Position numbers and translations under genes: made by a program. Below the pieces are notes generated by a model. It did not search any database and had not been told where the DNA came from. It saw only the letters and a list, made by a program, of their open reading frames with translations. Positions 8,141-18,800 of a DNA stretch of 64,000 bases are shown here, piece by piece. Source of the DNA: Pedobacter westerhofensis (GTDB taxonomy: Bacteria > Bacteroidota > Bacteroidia > Sphingobacteriales > Sphingobacteriaceae); contig NZ_FXTN01000003.1 in the NCBI RefSeq assembly GCF_900182595.1, positions 1 through 64,000 on the forward strand, given 5' to 3'. Position 1 is the stretch's first letter. Each line of letters starts with the position of its first letter.

Positions 8141-9646
8141 ATGAAGAACAAATTAACAATATTTTGTATGGCAGCCATAATTATGCTGGCCGCCTGTAAG
8201 AAAGATTTTCTCGATATCAATACCAATCCCAACAAACCTGCTGATGTTACTCCGGGGCTTGTGCTCACCAATGCGCTGAATTCAACAGCTGTAAATACAA
8301 CAGGCTCGATTAACTTTTACCGCTTTGCCTCTACCTGGACCGGATACTGGAATTATAGCGGCGCTGTTTCGGCATTTGCCGAAGAGCGCAGCTATCAGTT
8401 TACTACCAATTACGGCCCGGCAGTAAGTACATGGGACAACCTTTATCATAACCTCGAAGATTACGATTATGTAGAAAAACAATCTGCATTATCGGGCAAC
8501 ACCTTTTATAATGCTATGGCCAAAACCATGAAAGCGTACGACTTTCATAATCTGGTAGATATCTTTGGTAACATTCCTTACAGTGACGCTTTAAAATCTA
8601 CCGCCTCTATCAGGCCTAAATATGATAAGGCTCAGGATATTTATGAAGATCTGGCTAAAAAGCTTGATACAGCGGCAAATTATTTCAAAGACAATGTCGG
8701 GAAAGTGGCTTCTTCTGATGCTGCATTCGATATCATGTACAAAGGCGATGCAGCTAAATGGGGCAAATTTGCCAATACCCTGAAACTGCGCATCCTGCTG
8801 AGACAATCTGAAATGCCAGGCAGAAGTACCTATATCCTTGCTGAGATCGCTAAAATAACTGCAAACGGATTAGGATATATAGGAAGCGGCGAGGGCGGAC
8901 TGGTAAATCCTGGTTATACAAACTCCTCAGGAAAACAAAATCCCTTCTGGACCCAGTTTGGCTACTCACCTGTCGGAAAAACTGCACCAACGGATGGTCA
9001 CCGCTATTATATTGCCAGTGAATATGCAATCAACTTCTATCAGGGCAACAATGACCCGCGTTTATCAAAACTCTATACTACGATAGATGACGGGAATGGC
9101 ACCACTTATTCAGGCAGTGCATTTGGGCCAACTGCCGGTAATGCGGATAACCCTCAGTTTAAATCTGCGATTGGCACGGGCCTGCTTAAAGGCGCGGATA
9201 TGGCTCAGCCGCTTTTAACAGATTTCGAAAGCCTGTTCCTGCAAGCCGAAGCCGCACAGCGTGCTTATATCAGTGCTGATCCCCGCGCTTTATATGAGTC
9301 TGCGGTACAGCAGTGCTTTACTTATCTGGGAGCTGGCAATGCTGCCACGTACCTGGCCGCAAACAGTGTAAGCAACTGGTCGCTGGCACCGGATAAACTC
9401 ACGCTGATCATGACCCAGAAATGGGCGGCGATGAATGGCATCAATGATATGGAAACCTGGGCAGATTACCGCAGGCTGAATATTCCGGCCGACTTACCGA
9501 TTTCAAATAACCCTGCTGCTTCGATCAGAAAAGTTCCGGTACGCCTGCTGTATCCGCAAAGCGAATACAACTATAATCCCGACAATGTACTTGCACAGGG
9601 AACCATCAGTCAGTTTACCACCAGAATCTTCTGGGATGTTAATTAA
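8141..9646 (+). CDS. SusD/RagB-family glycan-binding lipoprotein
   Basis: A surface lipoprotein of 501 aa that would form the lid of the SusC transporter. The lipobox LAAC places the lipid on C19, followed by KKDFLDINTNP, a typical SusD-like opening with a lysine- and acid-containing export signal. TPR-type helices and the motif FLQAEAAQRAY (about 363-375) and the C-terminal YPQSEYNYNP fit the SusD-like_2 subfamily rather than classic SusD. It is in one operon with the SusC gene (15-bp gap). Confidence 0.92.
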   Translation: MKNKLTIFCMAAIIMLAACKKDFLDINTNPNKPADVTPGLVLTNALNSTAVNTTGSINFYRFASTWTGYWNYSGAVSAFAEERSYQFTTNYGPAVSTWDNLYHNLEDYDYVEKQSALSGNTFYNAMAKTMKAYDFHNLVDIFGNIPYSDALKSTASIRPKYDKAQDIYEDLAKKLDTAANYFKDNVGKVASSDAAFDIMYKGDAAKWGKFANTLKLRILLRQSEMPGRSTYILAEIAKITANGLGYIGSGEGGLVNPGYTNSSGKQNPFWTQFGYSPVGKTAPTDGHRYYIASEYAINFYQGNNDPRLSKLYTTIDDGNGTTYSGSAFGPTAGNADNPQFKSAIGTGLLKGADMAQPLLTDFESLFLQAEAAQRAYISADPRALYESAVQQCFTYLGAGNAATYLAANSVSNWSLAPDKLTLIMTQKWAAMNGINDMETWADYRRLNIPADLPISNNPAASIRKVPVRLLYPQSEYNYNPDNVLAQGTISQFTTRIFWDVN

Positions 9647-9668
9647 TTTAAACAGAAACACATTCGTA

Positions 9669-10199
9669 ATGAAAAGAATATCATTTTATACCACGATTAT
9701 CGGCCTGGCTTTGATCAGCAGTTTATCTTCCTGCCTGAAAGACGACTCACAGCCGGATTTCACAAAAAACCAGCCCGTTATTGAACTCCCTGTAGGCTCA
9801 TCTGCAGGAAATGGCGGCGGAAATTCTATCAGTACTTCCATTCCGGTAAATACGGCCGCTGCTGATTATTTTATCTATGTTAATTACGCAGCCCCGGAAG
9901 CAAATCCTGCGGATGTAACAGTTACACTGGCAGTCAGCGAAACTGCTCTGGCAAAATTTAACCAGGTAAATGGTACAACTTATCCCCTGCTGCCCGTTTC
10001 AGCGTACACACTCTCGTCTAACAAAGTAGTAATCCCGGCAGGACAGCGCAAGGTTCAGTACAATATGAAAATCAATACCACTGGCCTGAATCCTGCAGTA
10101 AAATATGCCCTGCCGCTCAGCATTACCGATGGCGGCGGTTTTACAGTTAGTGGCAATTTCGGCACTTTGATTTCAATTATTACCCTGACCAGCAAATAG
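9669..10199 (+). CDS. DUF1735-domain lipoprotein, putative surface glycan-binding protein
   Basis: A small lipoprotein of 176 aa with lipobox LSSC at C22 and acidic residues right after it (LKDDSQ), consistent with surface export. The rest is a beta-rich DUF1735 domain with VKYALPLSITDGGGF near the C-terminus, a module often found in non-enzymatic PUL lipoproteins. The start at 9669 is chosen because it gives a clean signal peptide, while upstream in-frame codons overlap the SusD gene. It is the third gene of the SusCD transcript, and a hairpin follows it. The ligand is unknown. Confidence 0.82.
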   Translation: MKRISFYTTIIGLALISSLSSCLKDDSQPDFTKNQPVIELPVGSSAGNGGGNSISTSIPVNTAAADYFIYVNYAAPEANPADVTVTLAVSETALAKFNQVNGTTYPLLPVSAYTLSSNKVVIPAGQRKVQYNMKINTTGLNPAVKYALPLSITDGGGFTVSGNFGTLISIITLTSK

Positions 10200-10232
10200 G
10201 CTGAAAAGATAATTAGGTGTGTTGTTAAGTAT

Positions 10233-10262
10233 GGCTGGAGAAATATTTCTTCAGCCTTCTTT
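10233..10262 (+). terminator. Attenuating terminator between DUF1735 gene and GH92
   Basis: GGCTGGAGAA (10233-10242) pairs with TTCTTCAGCC (10247-10256), one G-T pair, loop ATAT, followed by TTCTTT. It would stop or reduce transcription entering the mannosidase gene. Confidence 0.65.
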
Positions 10263-10283
10263 AAATTACCATATTCCATTAAA

Positions 10284-12587
10284 ATGAAAAAATACATTGC
10301 CTCAGCACTCCTGCTGTTTACAGTTGCAGTGCAGGCACAGCAAAAAAAAGTTCCTCTTACAAGCTATGTCAACCCCTTTATCGGTACCGGGGCAGTTGAC
10401 AACAACAGTCTGGCCGGAAGCAATTTCCCCGGCCCCACTACTCCCTTTGGGTTTGTACAGCTCAGTCCTGATACGGAGGATAAACCGGATAATCCGGCTT
10501 CAGGTTACGATTACAACAGTCACACCATCGTTGGATTTAGCCATACACACTTAAGCGGTACAGGCGTAGCCGATCTGTTCGACGTACTGCTGATGCCCGC
10601 AACAGGAGAAATACGATCAGTCGCCGGAGACGCAAAAAAGCCCGGCAGTGGTTATCGCTCGGCCTATTCACACCAGGATGAATCGGCCAGACCAGGATAT
10701 TATCAGGTAAAACTTAAAGATTATAATATCAATGCAGAACTCACCGCTACTGAACATGTAGGCCTGCAGCGGTATACTTTCCCTGCAAATACCAGCGGCC
10801 ATGTGGTGATCGATCTCGACCATTCACTGGATAAAAACCGTACCTACTGGTCCTGCAAGATCATTGGTGCAGAAATCAGGGTCGTAGACAACAAAACCAT
10901 AGAAGGATACCGTATCCTGACAGGCTGGGCCAAGCTCCGCAAAGTCTATTTCCATGCGGAATTCTCACAACCGATCCTGAGCACAGTGCTGTTTAGCGGA
11001 AAACGCGGCAATGAAAACACCACTATCATCAATGGCACGAATATCAAAGCTGCCCTGAACTTTGACACAAAATCAAAATCAGAGTTACTCGTAAAGGTGG
11101 CGCTTTCACCCGTGAGTATTGAGAATGCACGTGGAAATATGAAAGCTGAGCTGTCGGGATGGGATTTTGACGGAGTGGTAAAACAAACTTCAGACAAATG
11201 GGAAAAAGAGCTGGACAAGATGTCCATTGAGGGCACGTCCGTGCAAAAAGAGATTTTTTACACAGGCCTGTACCATGCGTTTACGCAACCGAATAATATG
11301 GCCGATGCCAATGGTGATTACCAGGCATCCGACCTGACCATCAAAAACGCGCCAGACAAAAAGCATTATTCTACATTTTCACTATGGGATACCTTCAGGG
11401 CTGCACATCCATTGTATACCTTAACACAGCCGGAACGGACGGCTGATTTTGTAAACAGCATGATGCGCCAGTATGATACCTATGGCTATCTCCCGATCTG
11501 GCAACTATGGGGCGATGAAAATTATTGTATGATCGGGAATCATGCCATTCCGGTAATTGTTGATGCGGCATTAAAAGGTATCAAGGGAATTGATCCGGAG
11601 AAAGCTTACGAGGCCGTAAGGGCATCGTCTACACTTAACCATCCTGGTTCACCATTTTCTGACTGGGAGAAATACAAGTATATTCCTGAAGACATTCAGT
11701 CGCAGTCGGTTTCGATTACGCTGGAAATGGCATATGACGACTGGTGCGTGGCACAACTGGCAAAGAAGCTTGGTAAAACATCCGATTACCAGCATTTCAT
11801 GACCCGATCCGCATTTTACAAAAACCTGTATGATTCAAAAAGCGGATTTTTCAGGGCGAAGAACAAGAATGGCGAATGGCTGTCGCCTTTCAATCCGCTT
11901 AAATATGGTGGCAACGGTGGCAACCCTTATACAGAAGGAAACGCATGGCAGTATTTCTGGTATGTTCCGCAGAATGTCCCTGACCTGATCAGCATTGTTG
12001 GAGGCACAAAAGCCTTTACCGAAAAGCTGGATCAGTTCTTCACCCTAAAAGACCTTCCGGGCGAAGTAAACGGAAATGCCTCAGGTTTTATCGGTCAGTA
12101 TGCCCACGGCAATGAGCCCAGCCACCACGTGGCCTATCTTTATGACTTCGCTGGTCAGCCCTGGAAAACCCAATACTATGTAGCCAAAATCTTGAATGAA
12201 CTCTACAACAACTCCTCTTCCGGATATTCCGGCAATGAAGATTGCGGCCAGATGTCTGCATGGTATATTTTTAGCGCAATGGGCTTCTACCCTGTTAATC
12301 CTGCCAGTGGCATATACATGTTAGGCTCGCCGGTACTGAAACAAGCAAAGCTCAAACTGGGGAATGGGAAAGTATTTGAGGTAACCACGCAGAATGCTTC
12401 GAAAGAGAACGTATATATCCAGTCGGTAAAACTGAATGGCAAAACATATGACAAAACTTTCCTTACACAAAGTGATTTGACAAAAGGTGGCAAACTAGAA
12501 TTTATCATGGGTAAAAAACCCAATTATAAGTGGGGAACACAAAAAAATTCAATCCCCCCACTGGAATCATTTTCCAACGCTGGTTAA
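10284..12587 (+). CDS. GH92 family alpha-mannosidase
   Basis: An exported glycoside hydrolase of 767 aa. GH92 enzymes are calcium-dependent inverting exo-alpha-mannosidases, most often alpha-1,2. A signal peptide (about 1-18, VAVQAQ) precedes the family opening YVNPFIGTGAVDNN and GFVQLSPDT. The catalytic centre is visible as HGNEPSHHVAYLY (E611) and GNEDCGQMSAWYIFSAMGFYPV (E652, D653), followed by GSPVLKQAKL. Length is normal for the family. It is the only enzyme of this PUL, so the locus probably trims terminal mannose from mannan or N-glycans. Linkage preference cannot be read from sequence. Confidence 0.93.
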   Translation: MKKYIASALLLFTVAVQAQQKKVPLTSYVNPFIGTGAVDNNSLAGSNFPGPTTPFGFVQLSPDTEDKPDNPASGYDYNSHTIVGFSHTHLSGTGVADLFDVLLMPATGEIRSVAGDAKKPGSGYRSAYSHQDESARPGYYQVKLKDYNINAELTATEHVGLQRYTFPANTSGHVVIDLDHSLDKNRTYWSCKIIGAEIRVVDNKTIEGYRILTGWAKLRKVYFHAEFSQPILSTVLFSGKRGNENTTIINGTNIKAALNFDTKSKSELLVKVALSPVSIENARGNMKAELSGWDFDGVVKQTSDKWEKELDKMSIEGTSVQKEIFYTGLYHAFTQPNNMADANGDYQASDLTIKNAPDKKHYSTFSLWDTFRAAHPLYTLTQPERTADFVNSMMRQYDTYGYLPIWQLWGDENYCMIGNHAIPVIVDAALKGIKGIDPEKAYEAVRASSTLNHPGSPFSDWEKYKYIPEDIQSQSVSITLEMAYDDWCVAQLAKKLGKTSDYQHFMTRSAFYKNLYDSKSGFFRAKNKNGEWLSPFNPLKYGGNGGNPYTEGNAWQYFWYVPQNVPDLISIVGGTKAFTEKLDQFFTLKDLPGEVNGNASGFIGQYAHGNEPSHHVAYLYDFAGQPWKTQYYVAKILNELYNNSSSGYSGNEDCGQMSAWYIFSAMGFYPVNPASGIYMLGSPVLKQAKLKLGNGKVFEVTTQNASKENVYIQSVKLNGKTYDKTFLTQSDLTKGGKLEFIMGKKPNYKWGTQKNSIPPLESFSNAG

Positions 12588-12612
12588 AAATCTAGAGGCT
12601 CTTCTGTAAACA

Positions 12613-12676
12613 GGGTACTTGAATATTATAATTAATAGCTAATTTGCGGCATAATTATACATTCAAGTACCTTTTT
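12613..12676 (+). terminator. Long terminator hairpin, possibly with an embedded promoter
   Basis: GGTACTTGAAT (12614-12624) pairs perfectly with ATTCAAGTACC (12661-12671), an inner ATAATTA/TAATTAT pair extends the stem, and TTTTTA follows. It ends 8 bp before the start codon of the next gene. The loop holds CTAATTTG (12639-12646), one mismatch from a -7 box, with TTG at 12619-12621 (17 bp). The regulator's own promoter may therefore lie inside the terminator. The terminator is seen directly, the promoter is inference. Confidence 0.65.
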
Positions 12677-12683
12677 ATTTTAC

Positions 12684-15587
12684 ATGAAAGCTCGCTTTCT
12701 TCCTTACTGCGTTCTGTTGTTATGCTTTATTTTCCTGAGCAATATTGCCCGGGCAGATTATATCAAAGGCATCGGGGTCCCTTATGTTCAGAATTTTCCT
12801 AAATCCATTTACCTGTCCGGCAACCAAAACTGGGCAATTGCGAAGGATAGAAATGGCATTATGTATTTTGGCAATGCGCAGGGCTTGCTCACTTATGACG
12901 GCAAATACTGGCAGCAATATACTATGCCTAACCATCAGATCGTTCGTGCCGTTGCCACAGGCGATGACGGCATGGTCTACACCGGCAGCTTCGGAGAGTT
13001 CGGGTACTGGTCGCCCAAAAACAAAAAACTCAGTTACACATCCCTCACCAGCCTCATACCCGCCGGCAACCCGGTCAAAGACGAGATTTGGAAAATATAT
13101 ACAGATGGCAAAAGAGTAATCTTTCAGTCCTTCAGCACCATTTACATTTACCAGGATCAGAAGATCAGTATAGTAAAAGGCCCGGGATCATTACTTTTTC
13201 TACAACATGCAGGTAAGCGGTTCCTGATCGAAGTAACCGGAAAGGGGCTCTACGAATTGCAGGGGACAAAACTTGTTGCACTGCCCAACTTAGGGACCAT
13301 CAGTCCGATGAACATCATGACGATTCTGCCCTATAAAAATAACCAGCTGCTGATCGGTACCAGCAAAGACGGATTATTTATATACGATGGAATGTCTTTT
13401 GCTCCTTTCATCAGTCCGGCAAATGATTTTCTGAAAACTTACCAGCTCAACAGGGGAACCCCCATTGGCAAAGAGTACTATGCTTTTGGAACAATCCTCA
13501 ATGGACTGATACTGATTGACAGAAACGGGAATGTGATCCAGCGGATCAATAAGTCGGGCGGCCTCCAGAACAATACAGTCCTGGGCCTTTATGCCGATGA
13601 CGACTCGAACCTCTGGACGGGGCTTGATAACGGTATAGACAGGATTGAACTCAACTCATCCCTGTATTTTTATCTGGACAAAGCCGGTCAGTTCGGCACG
13701 GTTTATTCCAGCCTCATTGACCAGGGAAACATTTACCTGGGTACCAATCAGGGATTGTTTTACAGTCCCTGGTCTGCCAGTAACGGAAATAAATTCAACA
13801 GCTTTGATTTCAAGCTGATTCCAAATTCACAGGGGCAGGTTTGGGACCTCAGCCTGATAGACGGGCAGCTGATCTGCGGGCATAATGAAGGGACTTTCAA
13901 AATCACAGGTTCACGAATGGAGAAAATCTCTCCGGTAAACGGTGGCTGGACCATCAAGAAATTAAACAGTAACCCGGATTATCTGATCCAGGGAACTTAT
14001 ACCGGGCTGGTGCTCTTTAAAAAAGATGCTTCCGGACAATGGAAATACTTTAGCAAGATTGATAACTTCTGGGAACCTTCGAGGTATGTTGAGCAGGATG
14101 CACATGGTGATATCTGGGTAAGCCATGCTTACAAGGGCCTTTACCGCTTAACGCTCAGTGCCGACTTTAAGAAGGTAATCAAGACCAGGCATTACAACGC
14201 AAAGAACGGGCTGCCCGGCGATTATAACATCAATATTTTTCAGCTTGAAAACAAGCTCATATTTTCATCGGATGCAGGTTTTATGCTGTATGATGAGCTA
14301 AGCGACCGCTTCAGCAGGTACAGCGTACTCAACAAAGGACTGGGAAGTTTTGCTGTTTCCAACAAGATTATCAGTGCGGGGTTAAAAAAGTACTGGTTTA
14401 TCAATCATGGCAAAACCGCGCTGGCAGATTTTCTGGAGCCGGGCAAACTGTCGGTAGATTCCAACCAGTTTAGCCTGCTGGATGGACGAATGGTACAGTA
14501 TTATGAAAACATCAGCAAAATCAGCGCGCAGATGTACCTGGTGAGCGTAGACGATGGATTTGTAATCTACGATGCTGCAGGCCGTAAAGAAGCAAACAGA
14601 ATGAAAGCACTGCCTGCAGTACTGATCAGACGTGTGGAAGATGTTACCGACACCTACAGCATCCTTAGTGAAAACGGCAACAGTGGCTCCGAAATCGAAA
14701 TTCCACATAGCAGAAATAATATCAGGATCTCCTATGCCCTGCCTTATTACAGGCAGGCCAAGATCAAGTTTCAGTACTATCTTGAAGGATATTCCGGTCA
14801 GTGGTCTGAATGGAGCACCGCTTCACAAAAAGATTTTACTAACCTCGGCAGAGGCAAATACCGGTTTCTGGTACGTGCAAAAATCAATGACGATCTGGTA
14901 AGTAAGACCAGCGTATTCGAATTTACCGTGCTTCCGCCATTTTACGCCAGTAACTGGGCTATCGCCCTGTATATCCTGCTGCTGGCCTGCGCTTTTGTAC
15001 TAGGCAAAAAGTACTATCAGCAGAAACTGCAGAAGGACAGGGATAAGATTCTCGCTAAAGTACAACTGGAAAAGGATGCCTTCCTGAAAAAAGAAGCCGA
15101 AGCCACCGAGAAACAGATCATCAAAATACAGACGGAGAAACTGCATGCAGAATTGCAGAGCAAGAACCGCGAGCTTGCCAGTTCTGCCATGAGCCTGGTT
15201 TACAAAAATGAACTGCTGCAGAAGCTGAGCGAAGAGATGATCAAGCTCAAAGATAAGGACGGAAAAAAGGTAAGCGATGATCAGATCCGCAAAGTTCAGA
15301 AGATTATTGATGAGGGGATGAATGATGAGCGTGACTGGAATTTATTTGAGACCAGTTTCAATGAAGCACACGGAAGTTTCTTTAAAAAACTGAAAGCAAA
15401 CCATCCTGATCTGGTACCCAATGACCTTAAATTATGCGCCTATCTGCACATGAATATGAGCAGTAAGGAAATGGCTTCGCTGTTAAATATTTCGTTGAGA
15501 GGAGTAGAAATCCGGCGTTACCGGCTGCGCAAGAAGCTCAACATCCCACATGATAAGAACCTTGCAGAGTTCTTTATGGAGCTTTAG
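12684..15587 (+). CDS. Membrane one-component regulator: beta-propeller, Y_Y_Y, TM, LuxR-type HTH
   Basis: A protein of 967 aa with a signal peptide (about 1-24), then about 640 residues of beta-propeller-like repeats (AKDRNGIMYFGNAQGLLTYDG, DGLFIYDG, TGLDNGIDRIEL) predicted to be periplasmic. A Y_Y_Y domain (about 680-745) is followed by one transmembrane segment (about 756-774), a long coiled coil (about 775-860) and a C-terminal helix-turn-helix (about 915-967; MNMSSKEMASLLNISLRGVEIRRYRLRKKL). There are no kinase or receiver domains, so it resembles SusR-like sensors that bind sugar outside and DNA inside. It sits between the two PULs, 252 bp before the second SusC, which is therefore the likelier target. 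Confidence 0.85.
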   Translation: MKARFLPYCVLLLCFIFLSNIARADYIKGIGVPYVQNFPKSIYLSGNQNWAIAKDRNGIMYFGNAQGLLTYDGKYWQQYTMPNHQIVRAVATGDDGMVYTGSFGEFGYWSPKNKKLSYTSLTSLIPAGNPVKDEIWKIYTDGKRVIFQSFSTIYIYQDQKISIVKGPGSLLFLQHAGKRFLIEVTGKGLYELQGTKLVALPNLGTISPMNIMTILPYKNNQLLIGTSKDGLFIYDGMSFAPFISPANDFLKTYQLNRGTPIGKEYYAFGTILNGLILIDRNGNVIQRINKSGGLQNNTVLGLYADDDSNLWTGLDNGIDRIELNSSLYFYLDKAGQFGTVYSSLIDQGNIYLGTNQGLFYSPWSASNGNKFNSFDFKLIPNSQGQVWDLSLIDGQLICGHNEGTFKITGSRMEKISPVNGGWTIKKLNSNPDYLIQGTYTGLVLFKKDASGQWKYFSKIDNFWEPSRYVEQDAHGDIWVSHAYKGLYRLTLSADFKKVIKTRHYNAKNGLPGDYNINIFQLENKLIFSSDAGFMLYDELSDRFSRYSVLNKGLGSFAVSNKIISAGLKKYWFINHGKTALADFLEPGKLSVDSNQFSLLDGRMVQYYENISKISAQMYLVSVDDGFVIYDAAGRKEANRMKALPAVLIRRVEDVTDTYSILSENGNSGSEIEIPHSRNNIRISYALPYYRQAKIKFQYYLEGYSGQWSEWSTASQKDFTNLGRGKYRFLVRAKINDDLVSKTSVFEFTVLPPFYASNWAIALYILLLACAFVLGKKYYQQKLQKDRDKILAKVQLEKDAFLKKEAEATEKQIIKIQTEKLHAELQSKNRELASSAMSLVYKNELLQKLSEEMIKLKDKDGKKVSDDQIRKVQKIIDEGMNDERDWNLFETSFNEAHGSFFKKLKANHPDLVPNDLKLCAYLHMNMSSKEMASLLNISLRGVEIRRYRLRKKLNIPHDKNLAEFFMEL

Positions 15588-15839
15588 GACTACATCATTA
15601 CTACACATCCGCTAAAAAAGAATCAATATTATCTAAAAATTACTTTCCGCTATATTATCCTGCAAACCCTCTCTGCAACCACAAAAAGGCGGCCGCACAA
15701 GTTATTTTCATTAAAGAACGCTTATTGTATTTTGTACACAAAGGTCCACTGATGTAATATTGTTGAGGCCATTTGTTTGTTTAAACTGTTTAACAAGCGG
15801 AGATTTAACCCACAATTAAACATAAAACCAAATACGAGC

Positions 15840-18800
15840 ATGAAAAGAATCTTTACCAAATTTTCTGTTTTAAGTTTTCTTTGTCTATTGCTTTTTAATG
15901 TTGCATCAGCCCAAAACATCACTGTTAAGGGACTGGTTTCAGACAGTCAGGATAAAACAACCCTGCCTTCTGTAAGCGTTACCATTAAAGGCACAACAAC
16001 AGGAATTCAAACAGACGGTAACGGGGTGTTTACAATTAGCGCGCCCGCTAACGCGACCTTAGTCTTTACTTATATCGGCTATACCACACAGGAAGTTCCT
16101 GTCAATAATCAAACAACATTAAATGTTTCACTGGTATCATCTTCACAGCAGCTTGAGCAGGTTGTAGTAGTAGGTTATGGTACGCAGCGCAAGATCGATG
16201 TTACAGGATCCGTAGCCAGTGTAAAAGGTGAGGAACTCTCTAAACAGGCATCACAAAATCCTGTAAGTGCTTTGCAGGGCAAGATTGCCGGTGTATCTAT
16301 CACCAATTCGGGTTCGCCCGGCTCAGCCCCTCAGATCCGTATACGTGGTTTAGGTACTATTTTTGGTAACCAGGCACCTTTATATGTCGTAGACGGGGTG
16401 TGGTACAGCGACATCAACTTCCTGAACCCTGCTGACATTGAAACACTGAGTGTATTGAAAGATGCATCTGCACAATCTATCTATGGTATCCGTGCCGCCA
16501 ATGGTGTGGTACTGGTTACTACCAAAAAAGGAAAGATTGGTGCTCCTACAGTAATCAATTACGATGCCTATGCAGGATTTCAAAAGGTTACCAATAAAGT
16601 GAAAATGGCCGATGCTTCAGAGTATGCCACGCTTACCAATGAACTATCTACCCAGAACGGGGGCGCAAACGTTTTTGCAAATCCTGCTTCGCTGGGCAAA
16701 GGCACAGACTGGTACGATCAGATCCTTCAGAATGCTTTTGTAATGAATCATAGTTTGTCGGTTACCGGCGGATCGGATAAATCCACTTATAATATCTCAC
16801 TCGGTTATCTGGATCAGGATGGTATTGTAAAAACCAATAACTACAAAAGATATACAGCAAGAGTATCAAATGATATCCAGATTTTCAAAAATCTGAAAGT
16901 TGGTTACAACGTTACAGGCGTTGCAACAAAATCAAAGGACATTCCGCTTACAATTTTCCACCAGTTATATTCGGCTTCGCCAACAGTACCTGTATTCAAT
17001 CCGGACGGTTCTTATGGCGATCCCAACAGTCAGAAACTTGGTGACGGGGCGAATTTCAATCCACAGGCTACCCTTGATTTCTTTAATCAGACCTCCAAGG
17101 AATACAGGGCTACGGGAAATATCTATGCAGAACTGAAGTTTTTAAAACATTTTACATTCAGGACCAGCGTTGGCGGTGAATTTGGCCAGCTCGAAGCAAG
17201 AACATATGCCCCGGTTTATTATGCCACTTTTGCACAACAGGCAGAAAGCAGCACGCTCGACCTGAAACGTGTGGAAACCCGCAACTGGATCATCGAGAAT
17301 ACGCTGACCTATCAGAATACATTCAAGGAAGATCATAACCTGACCGTGCTCCTTGGCCAGTCGGCACAGAGTAACAGGTCATACTCCATCAATGCCACTG
17401 CACGTGACGTACCTTATAACAGCGATGCCGACCTTTACCTGAGACTGGGCAATGTGGATGACCGTTATGTGGACGACCAGGCCAGTCTGATCAAGTTCGC
17501 ATCATACTTTGCAAGGGTAAACTATGCCTTTAAAAACAAATATCTGCTGAATGCTTCAATCCGCGCAGACGGTGCATCGCAATTCTATGGCAACGAAACC
17601 TGGGGATATTTTCCTTCGGTAGGTGCTGGATGGGTAGTGACCAATGAAGATTTTATGAAAAACCAGAAGCTGTTCAGCAACCTGAAAATCCGCGGTAGCT
17701 ACGGTATTGTAGGTAATGCCAGTGTACCGGTAAATCCTACACAGGCGCTGATCGCACAAACTGCTGACCTTGCTGCAATTTACAACAATGTATTATATAC
17801 TGGTGCCAGCAGAAATACACTCGTTCCTCCTTCCATCGTTTGGGAGAAAGGTATCGGTGCCAATGCAGGATTTGAAGCCGGCTTCCTTGGTAACAGGTTA
17901 ACTGTTGAAGGTGATTTTTACACACGTAAAACATCAAGGGCCATCTTTGCCCTGCCGATCCTGGGTTCACTGGGAACTGTAGACAACCAGATCCTAGGCA
18001 ACCAGGCCGACCTGCAGAACAGAGGGGTGGAACTTTCAGCCTCATGGAGTGATAAAACGGCCAGCGGCCTTACCTATTCCATCGGAGGTAACATCGGTTA
18101 CAATGCCAACAAAGTATTAAACGTAAGTACGGGCAGCAACCCGATTTACAGCGGCAGCACAGGTATTACCAATGGTTACCTGGCTACAAGAACTGTAGCA
18201 GGCGACCCGATTGGTCAGTTTTACGGTTATAAAACCGCAGGTATATTCCAGGATGCAACAGACATTGCAGCATCCCCGGTGCAGTCAGGAGCATTGCCAG
18301 GTGGTTTCAAATATCAGGATCTCAACGGCGATGGTAAAATCACTTCGCTTGACAGAACGGTGATTGGAAATCCCAACCCCAAATATACCTATGGCGTAAA
18401 TACCAACTTTGCCTATAAAAACTTTGACCTTGCACTGGACTTCCAGGGTGTTGCCGGAGTAGATATCTACAACGCTAACCTGGCCTACCGCTACGGTAAT
18501 GAAAACTTCACCAAAGATTTTGTGGATAACCGCTGGCATGGCGCAGGAACCTCAAATACTTATCCTTCTACAAGTATAGGTTCATCTGCCAACTCTGCTC
18601 CCAACTCGTTTTATGTATCGAGCGGATCATACTTCAGAGTAAGAAATGCACAGTTAGGCTATACATTGCCAAAAGAAATCCTGGCGAAATGGAAAATACA
18701 GAAAATCAGGTTCTATGCAAATGCTCAGAATGCCATCAATCTGTTCGGATACAAAGGATTTAGCCCGGAGGTGGGCCCTGTGCCAGTCAACGCTGCAGAG

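Noticed and set aside
15588..15839. A missed small gene before the second SusC
   Set aside because: No frame of useful length with a start and codon bias; it reads as a long leader.
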